Positions 11,517 to 26,090 are shown, numbered from the stretch's first letter. The stretch is DNA of 64,000 nucleotides from Luidia sarsii (GCA_949987565.1 OX465107.1:23698368-23762367), one strand, 5' to 3'. Numbers and translations: made by a program. Notes: generated by a model not told the origin, from the letters alone.

Positions 11517-14500
11517 TTGAAAAATGGCAAAGAAAATTTTGACTGGACTGGGATTTGAACCCGAGACCACTGGTTTTGCATAAATATTACCAGCACTCTT
11601 AGATGGCAGCCTCCCAAATAGTCAACAACTAACACTTAGTCTTTGCTGGGGTGGGGGCTCTGTAGTCAGAAAGATACAACCATAAACTGCAATATATCTC
11701 AAGGGATCAACCCACCCCCCTTCTTTTTCATTCAACTTCAAGCCTGGGCTCACACAAAGTGGATGCAGCTTTTTTTCAATTTAAGTCAAATAAATAAAGA
11801 GTAAAATTTGAAAAAAAGGAAACAAAAAGTGCCTTTTGTCAATTACGCATCATACTTTACAGTATAAGGAATCTTTGACATTTTAACTTCAAATATATGT
11901 ACTGCATGCATGTAGGCCCTCATCCCATCATACTCCCGTGGTTGAAGCTCACCAGTTGTGCAGTTCAATTGGAACACTGTAAAATTATATGTACAGTATG
12001 TACATCACCATTTCAATATCACACACCCTGTTGGTCAATGGTCTTTGAACAACTTGGACTGGACACAAAGTAGCCTCCTAATAGTAATACAGGGCACCTT
12101 TGGGGCATTTGGATTGACAAATCCTGGCCAACTCCACGCTGAGTGAGGGACTAACGGTCTCAAATGATTTCATTTCCACCGAACCTGTCCCGGACATTCA
12201 AATTCCTAACGGCATCCTCTCAAAAAACCTCACAATTTAGAGAGGACAGGGAGAGGGGAAACTAAGAAAAAAAAAATGAATTCAGATGAGGGGGAAAGGG
12301 CCAGTGGTACACTGATATCCGGCAATCATTCACACTTGCAAATTAAACCCCATGTGGCATTGCTGCTTCTCAATGGAATGCCGCTCGGCTTGATTAATTT
12401 TTTTGGTTTCACTCATGGGGGGGTTGGTTTGCTAAACCCTAAACAGACATTCCTTTCACCCTTTGTCTCTGTAGCAAACCTGGGACCTGGGACTACAGTG
12501 TGTTCAGTTCATGGGCAGCTTTACACTTACAGGACACGGCGTGTTTTTGACAAACACAACGGTCCAGTTATTTCCTTAAAATGATTTCTATTACATGTGC
12601 TTCCATTTAGGCCCTATATCAAAGGCAAGATATGCGTTACATATTATAATTACCGATGGGAAAAATCTTATTTAACTTGAACAAATCTGACTCTAACTTG
12701 AACTGTAGACAGTAGAGTAAAGAAATACCAAAGGTTAGGTCTTTTGAAGCAAACATGTGTGCTAAGGTGGACTGGATCAATGTAAAACACACACAAAAAC
12801 ACACTCTACCGTAGTTGACTGCTATTCTAAACACTGCACTGTTCATCAATAAGCTCTTGTTAATAATTCAGACAGAGATGTGGCCATGATCAGACAAAGA
12901 CAAGGCCCCCCCCCCTGTCTTGCCCATTAGGAACTCTCTTGTCTTCCCAACCCTCCATGGCCAGGTGAAATGCCCAGGGATAATTAAAATGACCTAGGAG
13001 ATGAGGCATCCATGGGACATTCCAGGCATTCCAGTCTCCAACAGACCAGGCTCCGAAGAAGCTCCCTGCAACTAATGGACTACAGTACCTCTGTTTGCCA
13101 GTTACTGACTACAGACTAGCAAGCCACCCTCCCTCCACACACACACACACAAATCACTGGCCAAATCAGGATCTGAAATTAGTCATAGATTTTTTTTTCC
13201 TCAAATGACTAATCCTCTTGGAGGACTTGGTCCTTGTTTATGTCAACCCATGACAAGAGCCCGCAATCCTCATATTTCTCAATGTCAATTCTTTTTTTAC
13301 CTTTCAAAGATGCATCCATAACATAAGGGTAGCCTATTTATCCATTGACATACAAGGCCTAGGGTGTAGGTTTTTGTGGTGAGAGTGCATGGCAAGGAGA
13401 ACTGACAATTTCGGAGAACGACAATTACGTGCAGACTATTGTACTTGGGTGTGGTTTACAAAGACGGGCTGCGTCAAGGCGGCCACACAAAGGGGAAAGG
13501 GGGAAACCCACTTGGCCTAGTGGTGGGCCTCTGCCACTGCCCACGGTCATCTCCAAGTTGAGTCACGGCGCTGCTAAATGCTGGCTCCACTACCATCCCT
13601 TTCTCGCAGGAGAACAAGCGTTCCCAAATAAGGCATTGAACACAAACTGGAGGGAGTCACCAAAGTGGGCCTCCATCCATCGGAACAATGCACAGATTCA
13701 GTGTACCCCTCACAATGAGTTCAGATGTAAAACAGGAAATAATAATAATACATAACATTCATATACAGTGTGTACTAGACTCTTAATACCGCTGTTTCTC
13801 AGCGCACCGTTGTCTGTCAACAAATTACAAATTAGACCATGGGTAAATACATGTATACACAATACAACAAATGAGGTCAAACAAACAAGGAATAAGATGG
13901 TGTGCACCTCCCTCGACCGACACAACTGATCTTGCGAGGAATTTAATGATGAATTGAAAAGTTGTGTTTTCAACAAGATCTTAAACTATTCAAGAGAATG
14001 AGTGTTGTTATGAATATTCGCTGGTACAGTAGTTTGTAACAGGAAGTCGAGTTTTGTCTACGATCCTTATGTCAATAGTACAAACCTACAAAGGTAAACA
14101 AGAAACAGGATTTTTAAAATTGAAATGTTGTGTCCTTTTTTTGACAATTTAAATAGGATGATCTCCACAACTCTGGCAGTAGAAATCATGCTGGCTTGGT
14201 GTTCTTGAAATGAGTCAAAATGATACAACTAGAAAAAAAAACAGCTTGAAAAAAAAAACCTATTATCTGTGAATTATTCTTGGATGATCCTTGAAAAAAA
14301 GGCCACCACACTGATTGTGCAATGCCTGTGCTTGAGAAAAATTCCATTAAAAAAACACAATGGCAGGGAGAGGCTTAGTTTGTGTTTTCAAGCAATCTCT
14401 GGGGGCTTATTTATAAAACTGGACAGAGTCCGAGAACCTGGACTGAACAAGGAATGGACCGCCGGTAATTGCTTAGTTTGAAGTCCTTTAGCTACACCAG

Positions 14501-17500
14501 ACCTCAACAAAAAAATGGAAGTACACTGTAATGCTGTTTGACAGCAGCCGCAGCAAAACACAGCACTGGTTGAAATGGGCATGTGTATATTTTTTTATCT
14601 CTAACATCCTGTTCAACAGTCCCCTGCAAAGGCTTCCATTAAAATGGCCATTGGCAATCTGCCAGATAACCTGTAGGGGCTCATGTACATGTAGGCTGCG
14701 CTGCAAATGTCTTCTCCTCTGCCTCCAAGCAGTTCAACAGCCAAGTAGTAGGTGGACTCCTGGAGACTTGATTAAGGCTCATACTAGTTATAGATAACTG
14801 AGAAAGCATGAATACACATGTATGCATACACATTCAACATCACTCTTAGCTCATTGACCTTCTGCAAATACCGTAATACTAGTTACTACACTAGGCAATG
14901 CAATGGTGCTATTGATGACAGAATTCTGACACTGAGGGACAGGGATACGGCTGCAAGTCTATGTTTGATATAACAAAAGGTTAACCACATACAAATGTCT
15001 GTCTGGCACATTGAGTGCCCCAGTAGTTTGTGTACATAGGAGTTTACACAGAAACCTTTTCAATTTTGTTCATTTTTTGCTCGAAGTAAACGTCTGACTA
15101 TGATTTTAAAACCCAAATCCATACACCAGAGTTCAGAGAGTTGTCTGTATGCAATGGAAGAGCACTCGTATGGGGATTCTGACACACGTGCCCTGAATAT
15201 CCTATAAATAAAGTGCCCTGACGACCCTACAACAAAATTAAGAAGCTGAGCTTTCAAGCCTTCATAAAAACACACTGGAGACCAAGACTAGTGCAGTGCC
15301 AGCCAGGAGCCTATCGTCCCATTGAGACAAATTAAGCTCGTCAAACCGTTGAGCCTAATTATTGTTACAGTTTAGGTACTGTATCCCTTCTCCCGCTGTG
15401 AATGATAACCGCATTTCGCAGCGCCGAGCCCTTTCGTAATGTTCCCCGCGTGAGGAATTATCGGAAACATGAATATTGAGTTATTCACGTTGGAGCTTTT
15501 GATTACAGGCAGGAAGTTGTCAATCCTTATCAGCGCTGAGGTCTGCGCTGCGGGGCTTCGGCCCCGCAGTTCGCGTGGAGATTTCGACCCGCTTCCAAAC
15601 AGGAGCCTGGGAATAGAAATGGCAGCCCTCACTATAAATTCTGACAGCCACCATGAGCGGGCGCATGAGATCACCATCAAAAGCAACTTCCAATCTTGCA
15701 ATGTATTGTAAATCATTGCTTCACCACAGGCTGAAGGCTTTCAATTTGATCCATTCTTAGGTTGAGGCCGCGAAATTGACCAAGGCGCAAGACAACAGGG
15801 CCCAAACTCGGCCACAAAAAAACCCGAAGGGCAAGAGGGCCGAGCATAAATCTTACGCTCCTCCAGTCCTCCCCAATAGGTGGACTGATTATCTTATCAA
15901 TTAAAGGTTGATGGATCTTTCTCCGAATACAGGGCATTAGGAGCAGGACTGAAGTTAATAAAGAGCTAAGGAGAAGAGGGATATAATAAATGGCTGTTCA
16001 TTTACTCGTGCTGTGATAATATGAAAGACATGAAACTGCCTCTCTCTAAAGTCAACTCATCCACTGGTTGTCTGGTTGAAACCTGTGATTCTAATGGTTG
16101 AATGAAGATTCCACTCTAAGTTCTTTTGGGCTGACTAGCCAAACCTCATATGTCTGGTTTAACGGTGGAAAACATCTGTTTTTGAGCCCACCCGATATCC
16201 ATCCCTTTGGTTTGGTTTGACAGCCTAATAGCCATGGTTTTAGCTGGAGACAGGTCTGAGTGACTTCCAGACACCCTGCCTGTGTCAGCGCTGGCAATCC
16301 TGTTACATCAGCCATTTACAGTACAAATCAAAGTGTTTATCAGCCAGGACACCCTGTTTATTCCAATTCACAATGAAAATTCGAAGCCCACTTAACAAAG
16401 CCAGGCTCCCACAAAACTGTGGTGCCAGTTGATGCAGCATGTAGAAAACCCATTTGATGAGAGACGTTCGGTGGGCGTGCCATGCAAACCGCGTGGGGGA
16501 AATGAGCAGGCATCCACAAGTAAAGGTAATTCCCAATACTACATGTAGGTCGTTCTTTTCAGCCCGTGGACCTCACTCCACTTCAGGAAGCAATAACGGA
16601 ATCGAGAAAGGAAGTCTATGGCTTCACAATCTCCAGGTGCTCAGCGGACAGCCAGTTCTCTGTTTCCCTCCCTTCCGACCTGTTCCTGAGCTCAACTTTA
16701 CATGCCCAGCAGCAGTTTTTGTTCAAGGAGGTCCTTCAATTTCCAACCGACTTAAGAACTGTGTCACCAAACACAAGAATGCAACTTGAGCTTGAAAAGA
16801 ACCAAGGGACGACACATTTTTGTGTTTTCAAAATTGTCTATGCTAAATGGCAGTTGATTTACTAATCGTAGGAAAAATTGCACGGCCATGACAACTTCCA
16901 TAAGTATTTTTTTATTTATTTTTTTACTTTTTCAGGAAGAGCAATTATACTGATCAAATCCAAACCGATGCCTCGCCTCTGAAACACTACTTGAACTTTC
17001 AGAAACCAATACAACTTGTTGTCTGTCTAGTGTCTAATGTCTAGAGTAGTGAGGATAGGCTACCCCATTAGTACATGTGCAAGTCATTATTTCTCTGCCT
17101 TTAAGAAAGACCTTGCAAGGGTTGCCCAGTAGAATCGGGCAGACCCTGGCCTTTTCACTTTTTTTATAATTTCCAATTAATATCTGACAACTTGGTGCAT
17201 TAATTAGGAGGTGACAACTTGAGCGACAAATTAATCAACTTGTTTGATGGTTCATGGGGGAAATAAATTGGCAACTAATTGTTTTCGTCACTCATACTCA
17301 TGGTGGAGTTGAAGGGCCTGTCCCCAATACTTCATTCTAGTTTATATCCGCAGGATGCAAAACATTGATCTTGTCGAATAATTCAATATGCACACAGGGT
17401 GGAGCCTGTCAATAATACTAGACTTAATGAGAAAAGGATCTAAGGGGCTTTGCCTTAACGAGCAGGGTCATCTTTATCCATGTCCTACACCCTTTATTTC

Positions 17501-19507
17501 TAGCGTGTTGGTAACATGATCAGCGATGCAATGACCCTATAATTCATTCAAAAAGTAACTACTGATGGGCACACATCGCAAAGTACATGTATAGCTAGCC
17601 TATTATGGATCAAGGTTTTAAACAAGGCCAGCTTGCAACATTGGAGAACACCACCACTTAGCCAAAACAAACATCATTTGTTGGTGGTTTTTAAAAGTGA
17701 CATGTTTTGGTCTACAGGGGTCTTAACGGTTCCTCCAGAAATCCTGCCTCAGTGACCCTGTCCCAAGCCCGGACCCATTGCACGCACGGCAAAGCTTAAA
17801 TGCAAAAGAATTTGTTGACCTTTTTACAAGCTTACGCATTTGTTTGTACAGGAGAGTACATGCATTTGGCTCTAATGCAGCGTCAGTCGGGTTCATTATT
17901 CCCCGACACAAAGAATGCGTTATCAGCGCTGTGCACCATTCAAATTAATATGACCCGTGAGCTGATAGTACATGTATGTAAACGGAATGAGTGTCATCCA
18001 AATGTATTCTGCTGTTATCATCAATGCACAATGTTGCCCCCTTCCACCCTCACGCCCCCCCCCTTTACGGTCTGCGGCCATTGATAAACGCCTTGTCACA
18101 TTCTCTGCCCGTTTACCATGATTTAGCCAGCAAACAATGAGGCACACTCCACTACTGCAGTTGGGAATGCAGAGGCACAGGGGGAGTTGGTAAGGGCGGG
18201 GAGGAGGGGACAGAGCTCCATTATGACCCAAAAAGTTGCTATTTGCTTGCCGATCGATTTCACCCAAGTTATATTGACACAGGCCGGCCGGCCTCCACTC
18301 TATCTCCCCCTGGCTTGCAACAGCGCCAAACCCCCACTTGTTTCTCGCTTTCATTGTGGATGCCCAGTGTTTACCAATCCACTTTCAACACTCAAAGTGA
18401 ACTGACAAAGAGAAACACAAACAATACATATGATTTCACTTTTTTGCAGGTGGTAAGTACTAGTTCTGTTCCGTGATACAAAAGTTGATAAGGATTTGAA
18501 TTTCTGTGGGTATACGTACAGTAGGGTGTTCTGAGCAAACTTTCAAAAGGCAATAAGTGAACGATTAAGAGAGAGTTGTAACAGATAGAAACTCATTAAC
18601 TGCCATGAAACTTTGAATTTTTTTTCGTTTGAAAATTGGAATTACATGTCCGATGATATTAAACACAACTGTGACTCTTGTAGTGAGGCTCACTTTCAAT
18701 TAATTGCTTATCAGAAGTGCTGACATGATCGACAATAGCGCCCTCTACCGCTCACTAGCAACAGTCACATGGCTAAGTTGATAGTTATCTATGTTCTGTA
18801 GAATCTGTTGGCAGCGTACCCTCTGGCACACACAAGCACACTACATGTATCAACGTCTATAGAGTCATTGCTGTAACTCCCTGGGCAGCATGAATGCTCT
18901 CGACCACAGACCCGGCAGCCTACATGTACCCATGGAGGTATACCTCTTTGGCCTACATGTACCCCATCCACCCCAACCTGTTTTTGCTTTAAATACGCTT
19001 CTGCATCTGATCTGCAAAGACTAACTTCATCAATACCGAATGCGCTATCCACAATGGACCTCTGCCTATCTCAGCAACCAGGTGACCAGAGCGTAACCTT
19101 TCAGGCTGGCAGTTTGGCAAACTGATAGCAGACCAACAGGTTTCATCAATTCAAGTCGGCACCAAGTTCACCAACAGTATCAAAGTTGCGCAAAACTGTT
19201 TTGGGGAGCTACAACTGTGTCTATTGTAATACATACTCCTTCTTTCCTTAGCCCTTAACCTTGAGTGGCTTCATAGCCTTGTTTTGGGGGCAAATCTGCA
19301 TACATAAATAAAAGCACTAACGGCAGCCTGCCTTTTCAGGTATCATTGTTCCTACTTCATTGCACGCGCTTTCATTGCCACTTTGTTTCCTTTCACTACG
19401 AGTCAAACAACTCTCAGTTGAAAAAAAAAATGAAATTCCTCGAGTCGTCTCATCCTTGGTTCCGAGGCTCCGTCCTCCGCGCGGCCGAGCGACCGTCTCT
19501 GACTTAC

Positions 19508-19709
19508 CGTACATCTTCCCCTCGTCCGAGAGGATGATTTTCCGCCGGCCGCATGGTGGGTAGATGGCGAGGGCCTCCTGAAAGCTCTGCTCAATGTCCG
19601 GACTCCAGACTCCCTCGGCGTCGTTGGCCAAGTCGTCCTCGTTGGTCTGGCCGGGCGAGTGCTGAGGCTGCTGGCTGGGAGCGCTCTGGCTCCAGTTCTC
19701 CGATGACAT
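19508..19709 (-). CDS. TEAD: TEAD/scalloped transcription factor, first coding exon
   Basis: Encodes the start of a TEAD protein, the DNA-binding partner of YAP/TAZ/Yorkie that acts in the nucleus at the end of the Hippo pathway. The exon gives 67 residues plus one base. A short polar N-terminus ([14 protein letters not shown]...) is followed by the TEA domain from about residue 31: [20 protein letters not shown], then [18 protein letters not shown]. The donor is ACG|GTAAGTCAG, and the split glycine codon is completed by the exon at 2929-2993, giving KMYGRNELIARYIKL at the join. The ATG start lies where many vertebrate TEADs use a non-AUG codon. A credible acceptor (ACTTTGCAG) ends at 19743, so the exon may carry only 33 nt of leader and be preceded by a noncoding exon. 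The gene continues past the left edge and is therefore partial here. It lies downstream of parvin in the same orientation, as in human PARVA-TEAD1. Confidence 0.96.
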
Positions 19710-19844
19710 GGTCAGGCCGAGTCAGCCGGGGAGAGCTTCTCTCTGCAAAGTGTCCGAAGCACACACGGGCCGAGGCTTAAATTAAGCAACACGAAACAAT
19801 GTTGTCAAATGCTTACTGACAATAAATAACATCAGAGACCTGCA

Positions 19845-19996
19845 GTCGATTTCACCAAACCCATCATAAGTCATACAATCAATCGCAAGACGACGAGCGA
19901 TGCCCAGAAACCATGCGGTGTATCAAAAATTCAAAATCAACGGTGGGTTATCCATCATAAGTTGAGTTACGATGCAACGTAAGGCTTTGCGAAATT
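19845..19996. mobile_element. MITE family C copy 1
   Basis: Ends GATTTCACCAAACCCATCAT and GGCTTTGCGAAATTC, which are imperfectly inverted. Interior motifs CAATCGCAAG, GGGTTATCCATCATAAG and GAGTTACGATGCA recur in the same order at 44563-44682. Confidence 0.65.
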
Positions 19997-21344
19997 CTCA
20001 CCTGAGCATCCAAAATAATTAAAGACCTTGAAAAGCTAAAAGACCTTGGGAATGCGATCAAAACAGAATCTTTCTCAGAGGCAATACAGGGTGTCTCTGC
20101 CTGGATATTGTGTCAGGTCCTCAAACTTGTAAGATTTCAAACGTTCAATCAAATCGTGTGATGGCAAGTTCCTTTTCAAGGTGTGCTTACTTTTCCTTTT
20201 ATCTGGCTGAATTTGCAAATTCTCATCATTTTTTTACTCTCAAAGAAATGTTCAGGACATAAAGTGTTTTCAAAGTTTGAATCATTTGCAAGAACCCATT
20301 TGTTGATAAACTTTCAACTACCCGATTCCACCAAGGAAATATGGAAGGTTGGCGACTCCGCTCAATGCATTCATCATGGCTAACTGCGTTCATTTTTTGT
20401 TGTTGCATTGATTCCGTTTTAAAAACCATCTCCACCACTGTGCTAATTGACACCATCCATTGCATCTGAGGCTGATTCTATCCCCAGCTGTTACCAGAGA
20501 TCGGTTTCAGATTTCTCCCTCGGATAAACTGATAATTTTAACATCAGCTTTTAACCATTTTCTCCCGCCTCATCTGAATCGCATTGCTCCATCATGCATA
20601 CACCGACATGCTGCTCTGTATAATTAATGCTCTTCAGAGGATGGGGCGGTGAAACCAACAACAAAAAAGGGGGGGGTGGAAACTATTAAAGGGAAGGAAA
20701 CCCAAACAGACTTGTGCAAGTCTAGCCCTTCCGCTAAAATAGAACTCAAACACAGTGGATCTGATTACATTCTTTCCTCCAAAGAGCTCAGGGCACCCTG
20801 ACTGGGCCCCTCTGACCCCACCTGACCCCGGTGAACTCTTGCTCTGTCTTAGACAGGCTGGGTAATAGTGCCCATATGTTTTTCCCATCATCTATCAAGA
20901 ACTAGTTTCACAGCTTAAGATTAACCTGTGCGAGAGCGAGATTACAAGAACTTGGAGAGGTGAGGGCTCTCCCTTGCCCAGGGATGGAAGTTTTGAATTG
21001 TTGTCACACACAGCTAAAAGGTTACTGGGGTGACCAGGACAAATATAAAGTGGGACTGCAAAAACAAACAGGTTAGGCTGATAGGATTGGCCATGGTGGA
21101 AAACTGGTACTACCGGTAGTGATCCAGGCAAGTGCAAACAGTACAATGTATGGGTGGAACACTCAATGGCCCAAAATATGTCTGTGAGACTGCGTATTTT
21201 TGTCTCTGACAAAATCTCTACTTTTTCAGGCAAACAAATTACCCCTTGGAAGTTTTCAATTCTACCCGGTAGGAATGCACGATGACACATTTCTTTGTGT
21301 TCCGAGGCTGTGACCAATCCTGACCATCTTCTGATCACATTCGT

Positions 21345-21830
21345 TAGGGCCATTTCAACTGTCCCGAAAAAAACGTGATGATTTGGATCACAGTTTGAAT
21401 TGCGATTCAAACTCCACTCCTTTTGAGTACGCACACAATAACCGTGATTATTAGTGGGATTTGAATCGGGATTCCGACTCCACTTCAACTTAGTGAGACT
21501 TCACATTTATTTGCCACGCGGTGCATGTGGTGTGGAATGCTAAAAGTACATGTAGCAATCACACCGGTTTTTAAATCCCACAATGCACCACTCATGCTCT
21601 GAATGACAGGAAATGGAATTGCTATGCTTGTTTAAAAATGTCTCCCTGCATGGGCCACGCTCAAGGACACGCACATTAACCACAATTGTTTTAAAGCACA
21701 AACACAAACAGCTCATGATTTTTTGCATCACGATTATTTGGCCTACATGTGGATGAGAGCAAAAAAAAAAAACGTACAGGTTTTTAAATTGTGATTCAAA
21801 TCACGATTATTTGCAGTGGGAACAGTCCTA
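21345..21830. mobile_element. MITE family B copy 2
   Basis: TA-flanked ends GGGCCATTTCAACTG and GTGGGAACAGTCC match the ends of the 1058-1538 copy. Internal TTGAATTGCGATTCAAACTC and GATTATTTG motifs match too. It is more diverged than the first copy. Confidence 0.7.
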
Positions 21831-22458
21831 GTATCGCGGCCTTGTATTCACAAGTTCATCCAGTCTGGTTTCTTGTGATTACTGGTTATAAACTGAAGGG
21901 TCTTTTTCTGCACAAAGCATGGGCTGACCATACCTTCTTCGTCACGGCAGGGCATGATACTGACACATCAATATACTTTGGCCAATGTCAGTCACTTAAC
22001 ACTTCATTTGAAGAAGAAAAAAAGATGACTTTGCTAAAGAATAGATCATAATTGAAAGGGTGTTTACAGTGGTGTAATCCGAATTTATGTGGGCCTTATG
22101 ATAACATTTAAGTAGATTAATTAATAAAAATAAAAAAACACTTCCTTTACCTACACGCCAATCACCAAGTGACATTAAGTCTTTTTAATTTACAAAAGTA
22201 CAATGAAAACAAAATAACTTTGAAGTTTAGTAACTCCACCTGCTTATTAGTTCTTATCACTGTATTGACTGGATAGGCCCTATTTGTTTTTCAGCAAAAT
22301 CCCTGCATGATGCATTCTTGTTTTTCTTACAAGCCAAGCCATCAATCTGGACACATTTAACATTGGTGGGGATTATAATGAGCAGTTTGACAATAGTGAA
22401 GAACCGTAAGCCCATTAACTTGGGCTAAAGTCCAACGGCTGTCAGGCTACGCATCAGC

Positions 22459-22489
<31 letters not shown>

Positions 22490-25089
22490 TAGAACTGGGG
22501 AATTTCCATACAGATTGTGCGTCTCTGAAGACAAGATTTTGAGGGCGTGTAGACTGTAGCTCTGAGCGACGAATGCCATGGTCACCATACTCGCGTTACT
22601 GCTTTGACCAAACATGCAACGATGCCGGAAATGAGGTCCCTGATGGGCAGAGTCTCCCCAAAGCACTGGATTCGGTACGATTTGGACCACGCTGGGGAGG
22701 TCCCCCACCGGCTCCAAATTCTCTACAGTCCCCACCCTCCCCATCCTTCGACAGAATGAACATCCAGCTACAAAGACCAGGGCCAGCCATAAGATTAAAG
22801 ACTTCAATTTACATATCATTGCTTGTAATGGACACACTCCATCTTCTCTTTGGTTACTTTTCTCTATTTGGCTGTTTGGTTGTTGGTTTGGGTTTTTTTT
22901 GGGGGGGTTTGGTTTTTGTTTGGTTTGTTTTTTGGTGGGTTTTTATTGTGGGTAACCATTCAAGAAATCTACCTGGCTCAAACGCAGGACAGGGATAAAG
23001 AGGAAAATGGCATGTTTTCTCTTAATTAAAAGTGAAACAGTGAATCTGCATATCGACATACGCGTATGATATCTCCCTCTTACTTGTAAGTTGTAATACA
23101 GAGGAGGATGGTGTGAGAGGCTTACACAATCTCACCGACTGTACTTTTATCACAAAATTTGTACCAAAGAGAATGCGATTCAATTAGGCTAACGTTATAG
23201 CCTACCCTTCAGGACACATTGCAAAACACTGGACCTTGTCTGACCAAGGAGGTATTACGATTAGGCGAGACCTCCCTGGTCTGACCAAGGCCTTGGTCTG
23301 ACTGCTTTCGAGACAAAGCCCCAGGCAACCCTGGTGAGATTCGGACCCAGGACTCGTCTTACCCACACGCTGATTGAAAGTTCAGTTCTTGACAGTGCAC
23401 GGCGAGCACCAAATTCTGGGCTTTAGCCACAAAAACAACAACTGAAACTCAGAATCTCTAAATTTGTGAAATATGTAAAATGCTTTCTTGTCTATTATGC
23501 ACCATCACTGAGTGTCGAGCCAATTTGAATTTGTTTGTTGTAAATGTAAATGTTTGTTTGAAAATGAAGTACTTACTGAATGTAGCGGGTAGACAAAGTA
23601 CGAGATATAAATAGAATTATTGACGCACATGAAACAAATTTACTTAAATTCATATTTCAGCTTATAAATAAGAGGGTAAAATATCCAATTGATTGACTGG
23701 AAAGAAAATACTGGGTCCGGGGGAATTTCATGTACAGAAAAACATCCAAAAGCATATTTACCAGTTGAAACTGGCATTCACTTACATGTAGGAAACACGT
23801 TTCTTCAGTCCACACTGCGTTTCTGCATAGGATATATTGATTTGATCGTTGTCTGCCATGAGACACTTTTGCGAGGGCTTGATTTGAAAAATAAGTGTAG
23901 TTCTCAGAAAAAGTGAGTTTCACAATGGAATCGGGCATACAATTATGGTCATGACGTCAATTTTGCTTTCTAGAATTCTTCACTAAGTCTTCACGGATTC
24001 AAATCTATAAGTAACGTACACCTGCACCTAAGTCTGGCCGAATTTGTTTTCCTGATAAAGTTTATCGCAAGCTAAACTAGAAGTTTGGCTAAGTGCTAGT
24101 TAGTTACTAGTTACTACTTCTATACTACTTCTACGAGTAAAATAAGATAACAAGATTCAAAACTTCAGCCTTTTTTTCAAGATTTTACATGTCCATTTCA
24201 GGCTGTTCGTTGTTGAAGTCCGAAAGCAGTTCACAATGTTTTTCTCTCACCTTCCGCGACAATTATCACAGTTGGGAATAACGGTCACTTTGAATTTTTT
24301 GATTCAAGGCAAACACCTGATGATGGCATGAAAATTCAAGTCGCAGCTTCAAAAGTACCATCATATTTTTTTACGTCCAAAGGAAATTACAGATGATCCA
24401 AAGGCCCTTGATTTGACGTACTGAAATCAATCAATCATCCGTGCAATCTGAAAACCAATTAAAAAACTAATACACAAGCTTCTTCAACAAAGCATACCTT
24501 GGCATTTCATCTGCTTGTTCCCACATTAAAATAGAACATAAATGTACATTATCTGCAAAACAGATGATCACACTGTTTCAGAGTGTTTCCGCATGTTTTC
24601 AGTTTCATTTCATTTGTGGGGGTCATTTTTGGGGAAACAAATATCAAAATTTAAGGAAAAACGACTGGGCAACAAACACTCCATTTGTTTGACAGGTCAA
24701 CATGGCGAGAAATCAAATTTCTATGAAATCCACTCTTTTTGTTGTTTTTTTGTTTCTTTCGCCAGCTGGTTCTCATACAACGAACCAGTCAACCGTATTG
24801 TGCACTGGCTTGCAGAACAACAATGCCGTACACACTCAATCCTGGCTCCAAAAAAAAAAAAAATAACAAATCGCCCACTCACGACGACACAAAAAAGAAG
24901 ACAAGAGTCACCGAGAAAACTGGCCACAGACGGCCTCCCTATGGCCTACTAAAAAAAAAAATCAAATCACGAACTGGGAGAGAAATTGTCCTCACGGTCT
25001 TTCAAGAAATAAGGAATAATTTCCCACTTTCCAGAGCTCCGACGAGAATCGGTTTGATAAGGAACACACACACACAAAACAAACACCGG

Positions 25090-26090
25090 AAGAAATCAAG
25101 CCAATTCCCCGCGCACCAGCAGCGGAGAGGTTAGCCGTCGGTTGAGGACGACCCCCAACGCCAAATTTGGAGGCAGAAATAAAAAAACAATCCAACTGTG
25201 GCATGCCATTGCCAGCCGCGGTGGAGCTGGTTGGTATAGGCCCCCCCCCCCAAAAAAAAAGGCCAGAGTAGACCGGTGCAGAACCAGAGCGGCTAATATC
25301 CCCCTTGCTAGCCCGTAGTACCTGGTACTAATACGGGACAGCGTGCAGTATAGCACAGCGTTAGACCGGCCGCGCACGAACGAACGGCTGCATTGCCTTG
25401 TGCGTTGTTGTGTAGGCTCGCCAACTATGCGAGAGAACAATGTTGGTTGGAGGGAGACATTTTTTCTCCCCCACACACACAACACACGCACACGCACAAG
25501 TCCACAACACGAACTACGGGCCACAAAAAAAAGCTAGTAAAGGGGGGGAGACCCGGAGACCCCCTTCAAACTTCGCCACCTCTCCCCGCTCGCCGATCGA
25601 GGCCCGGGCTGCCCCTTCCCCGAAGGCCCTCCGAGAAACGGGGAGACTTTCCCCGCTGGCTGGTTGCGTTTCGGCGGCGGCGGCGGCTCGCGCCGACGCC
25701 GTTTCCCGGCCGGGAAAACGAGACACAAGTTTGAAACTTGTTCCGGAAGTCCGCACTCGTGAGTCGGGAAAATATGACAAAAATGCGAAAGATGCGCCAA
25801 ATTCACCTGCGACTCGCCGCCGAAAACCTCCAGGTTAGGCCTGAAATAGTGCTACACTTACCTCGATATCCTCGGTGGAGCTTTTTGGGTTAACAAGGCA
25901 CTGGTTCGGTGAGATTCAGGACGGAATTCCTCGTAAAAAGAGCAAAATTCGTGAGGATTTTTGGCGTTCCAGCGTTGGGGAAGAAACTATGTGCGGAATG
26001 ACGTGTGGTATGGCAGACAGCAGCGCCAAGCGTAGCGCTGCAGGGGGTGGGGCCACGCGGATTGGACGGTTGGGAGAATTTAACACCGAA
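25090..26090 (-). promoter_or_regulatory. CpG-rich segment, candidate TEAD promoter
   Basis: This kilobase is strikingly richer in G+C and CpG than its flanks. It contains CGGCGGCGGCGGCGGCTCGC near 25674 and no obvious TATA box. It lies about 6 kb upstream of the first TEAD coding exon and contains the candidate noncoding exon described next. GGAATG at 25995-26000 (CATTCC on the minus strand, the M-CAT core bound by TEAD) runs into TGACGTG. Promoter function is inferred. Confidence 0.4.
25862..26080 (-). other. Candidate noncoding first exon of TEAD
   Basis: A near-consensus donor, GAG|GTAAGTG, sits on the minus strand at the edge of the CpG-rich segment, at the distance and orientation expected for a 5' leader exon spliced to the acceptor at 19743. 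The upstream boundary is not known; 26080 is only a guess. No long open frame is present, as expected for a leader. Confidence 0.35.

Larger units (their letters stand above)
2994..19507 (-). other. TEAD intron 1 (16.5 kb)
   Basis: No further TEAD exon was recognised. Contents are a degenerate family B MITE near 5168, a family 1 repeat end at 7456, a C-rich stretch at 8088-8130, the polypurine array at 10975-11516, fragments of family 1 repeats at about 10231-10256 and 17098-17122, and scattered homopolymers. A tRNA/SINE-like B-box sequence occurs near 11548-11568 on the minus strand. Stretches such as 12-16 kb look like ordinary AT-rich intron. Confidence 0.7.

Noticed and set aside
10638..11635. 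310- and 287-aa proline/serine/leucine-rich frames on the minus strand
   Set aside because: They come from the polypurine array. No domain, start context or splice site supports a gene.
22460..22837. 125-aa minus-strand frame with a hydrophobic signal-like start (LKSLILWLALVFVAGCSFC)
   Set aside because: It runs into a T28 homopolymer at its 3' end, resembles no known family, and has no supporting splice sites. I cannot call it a gene.
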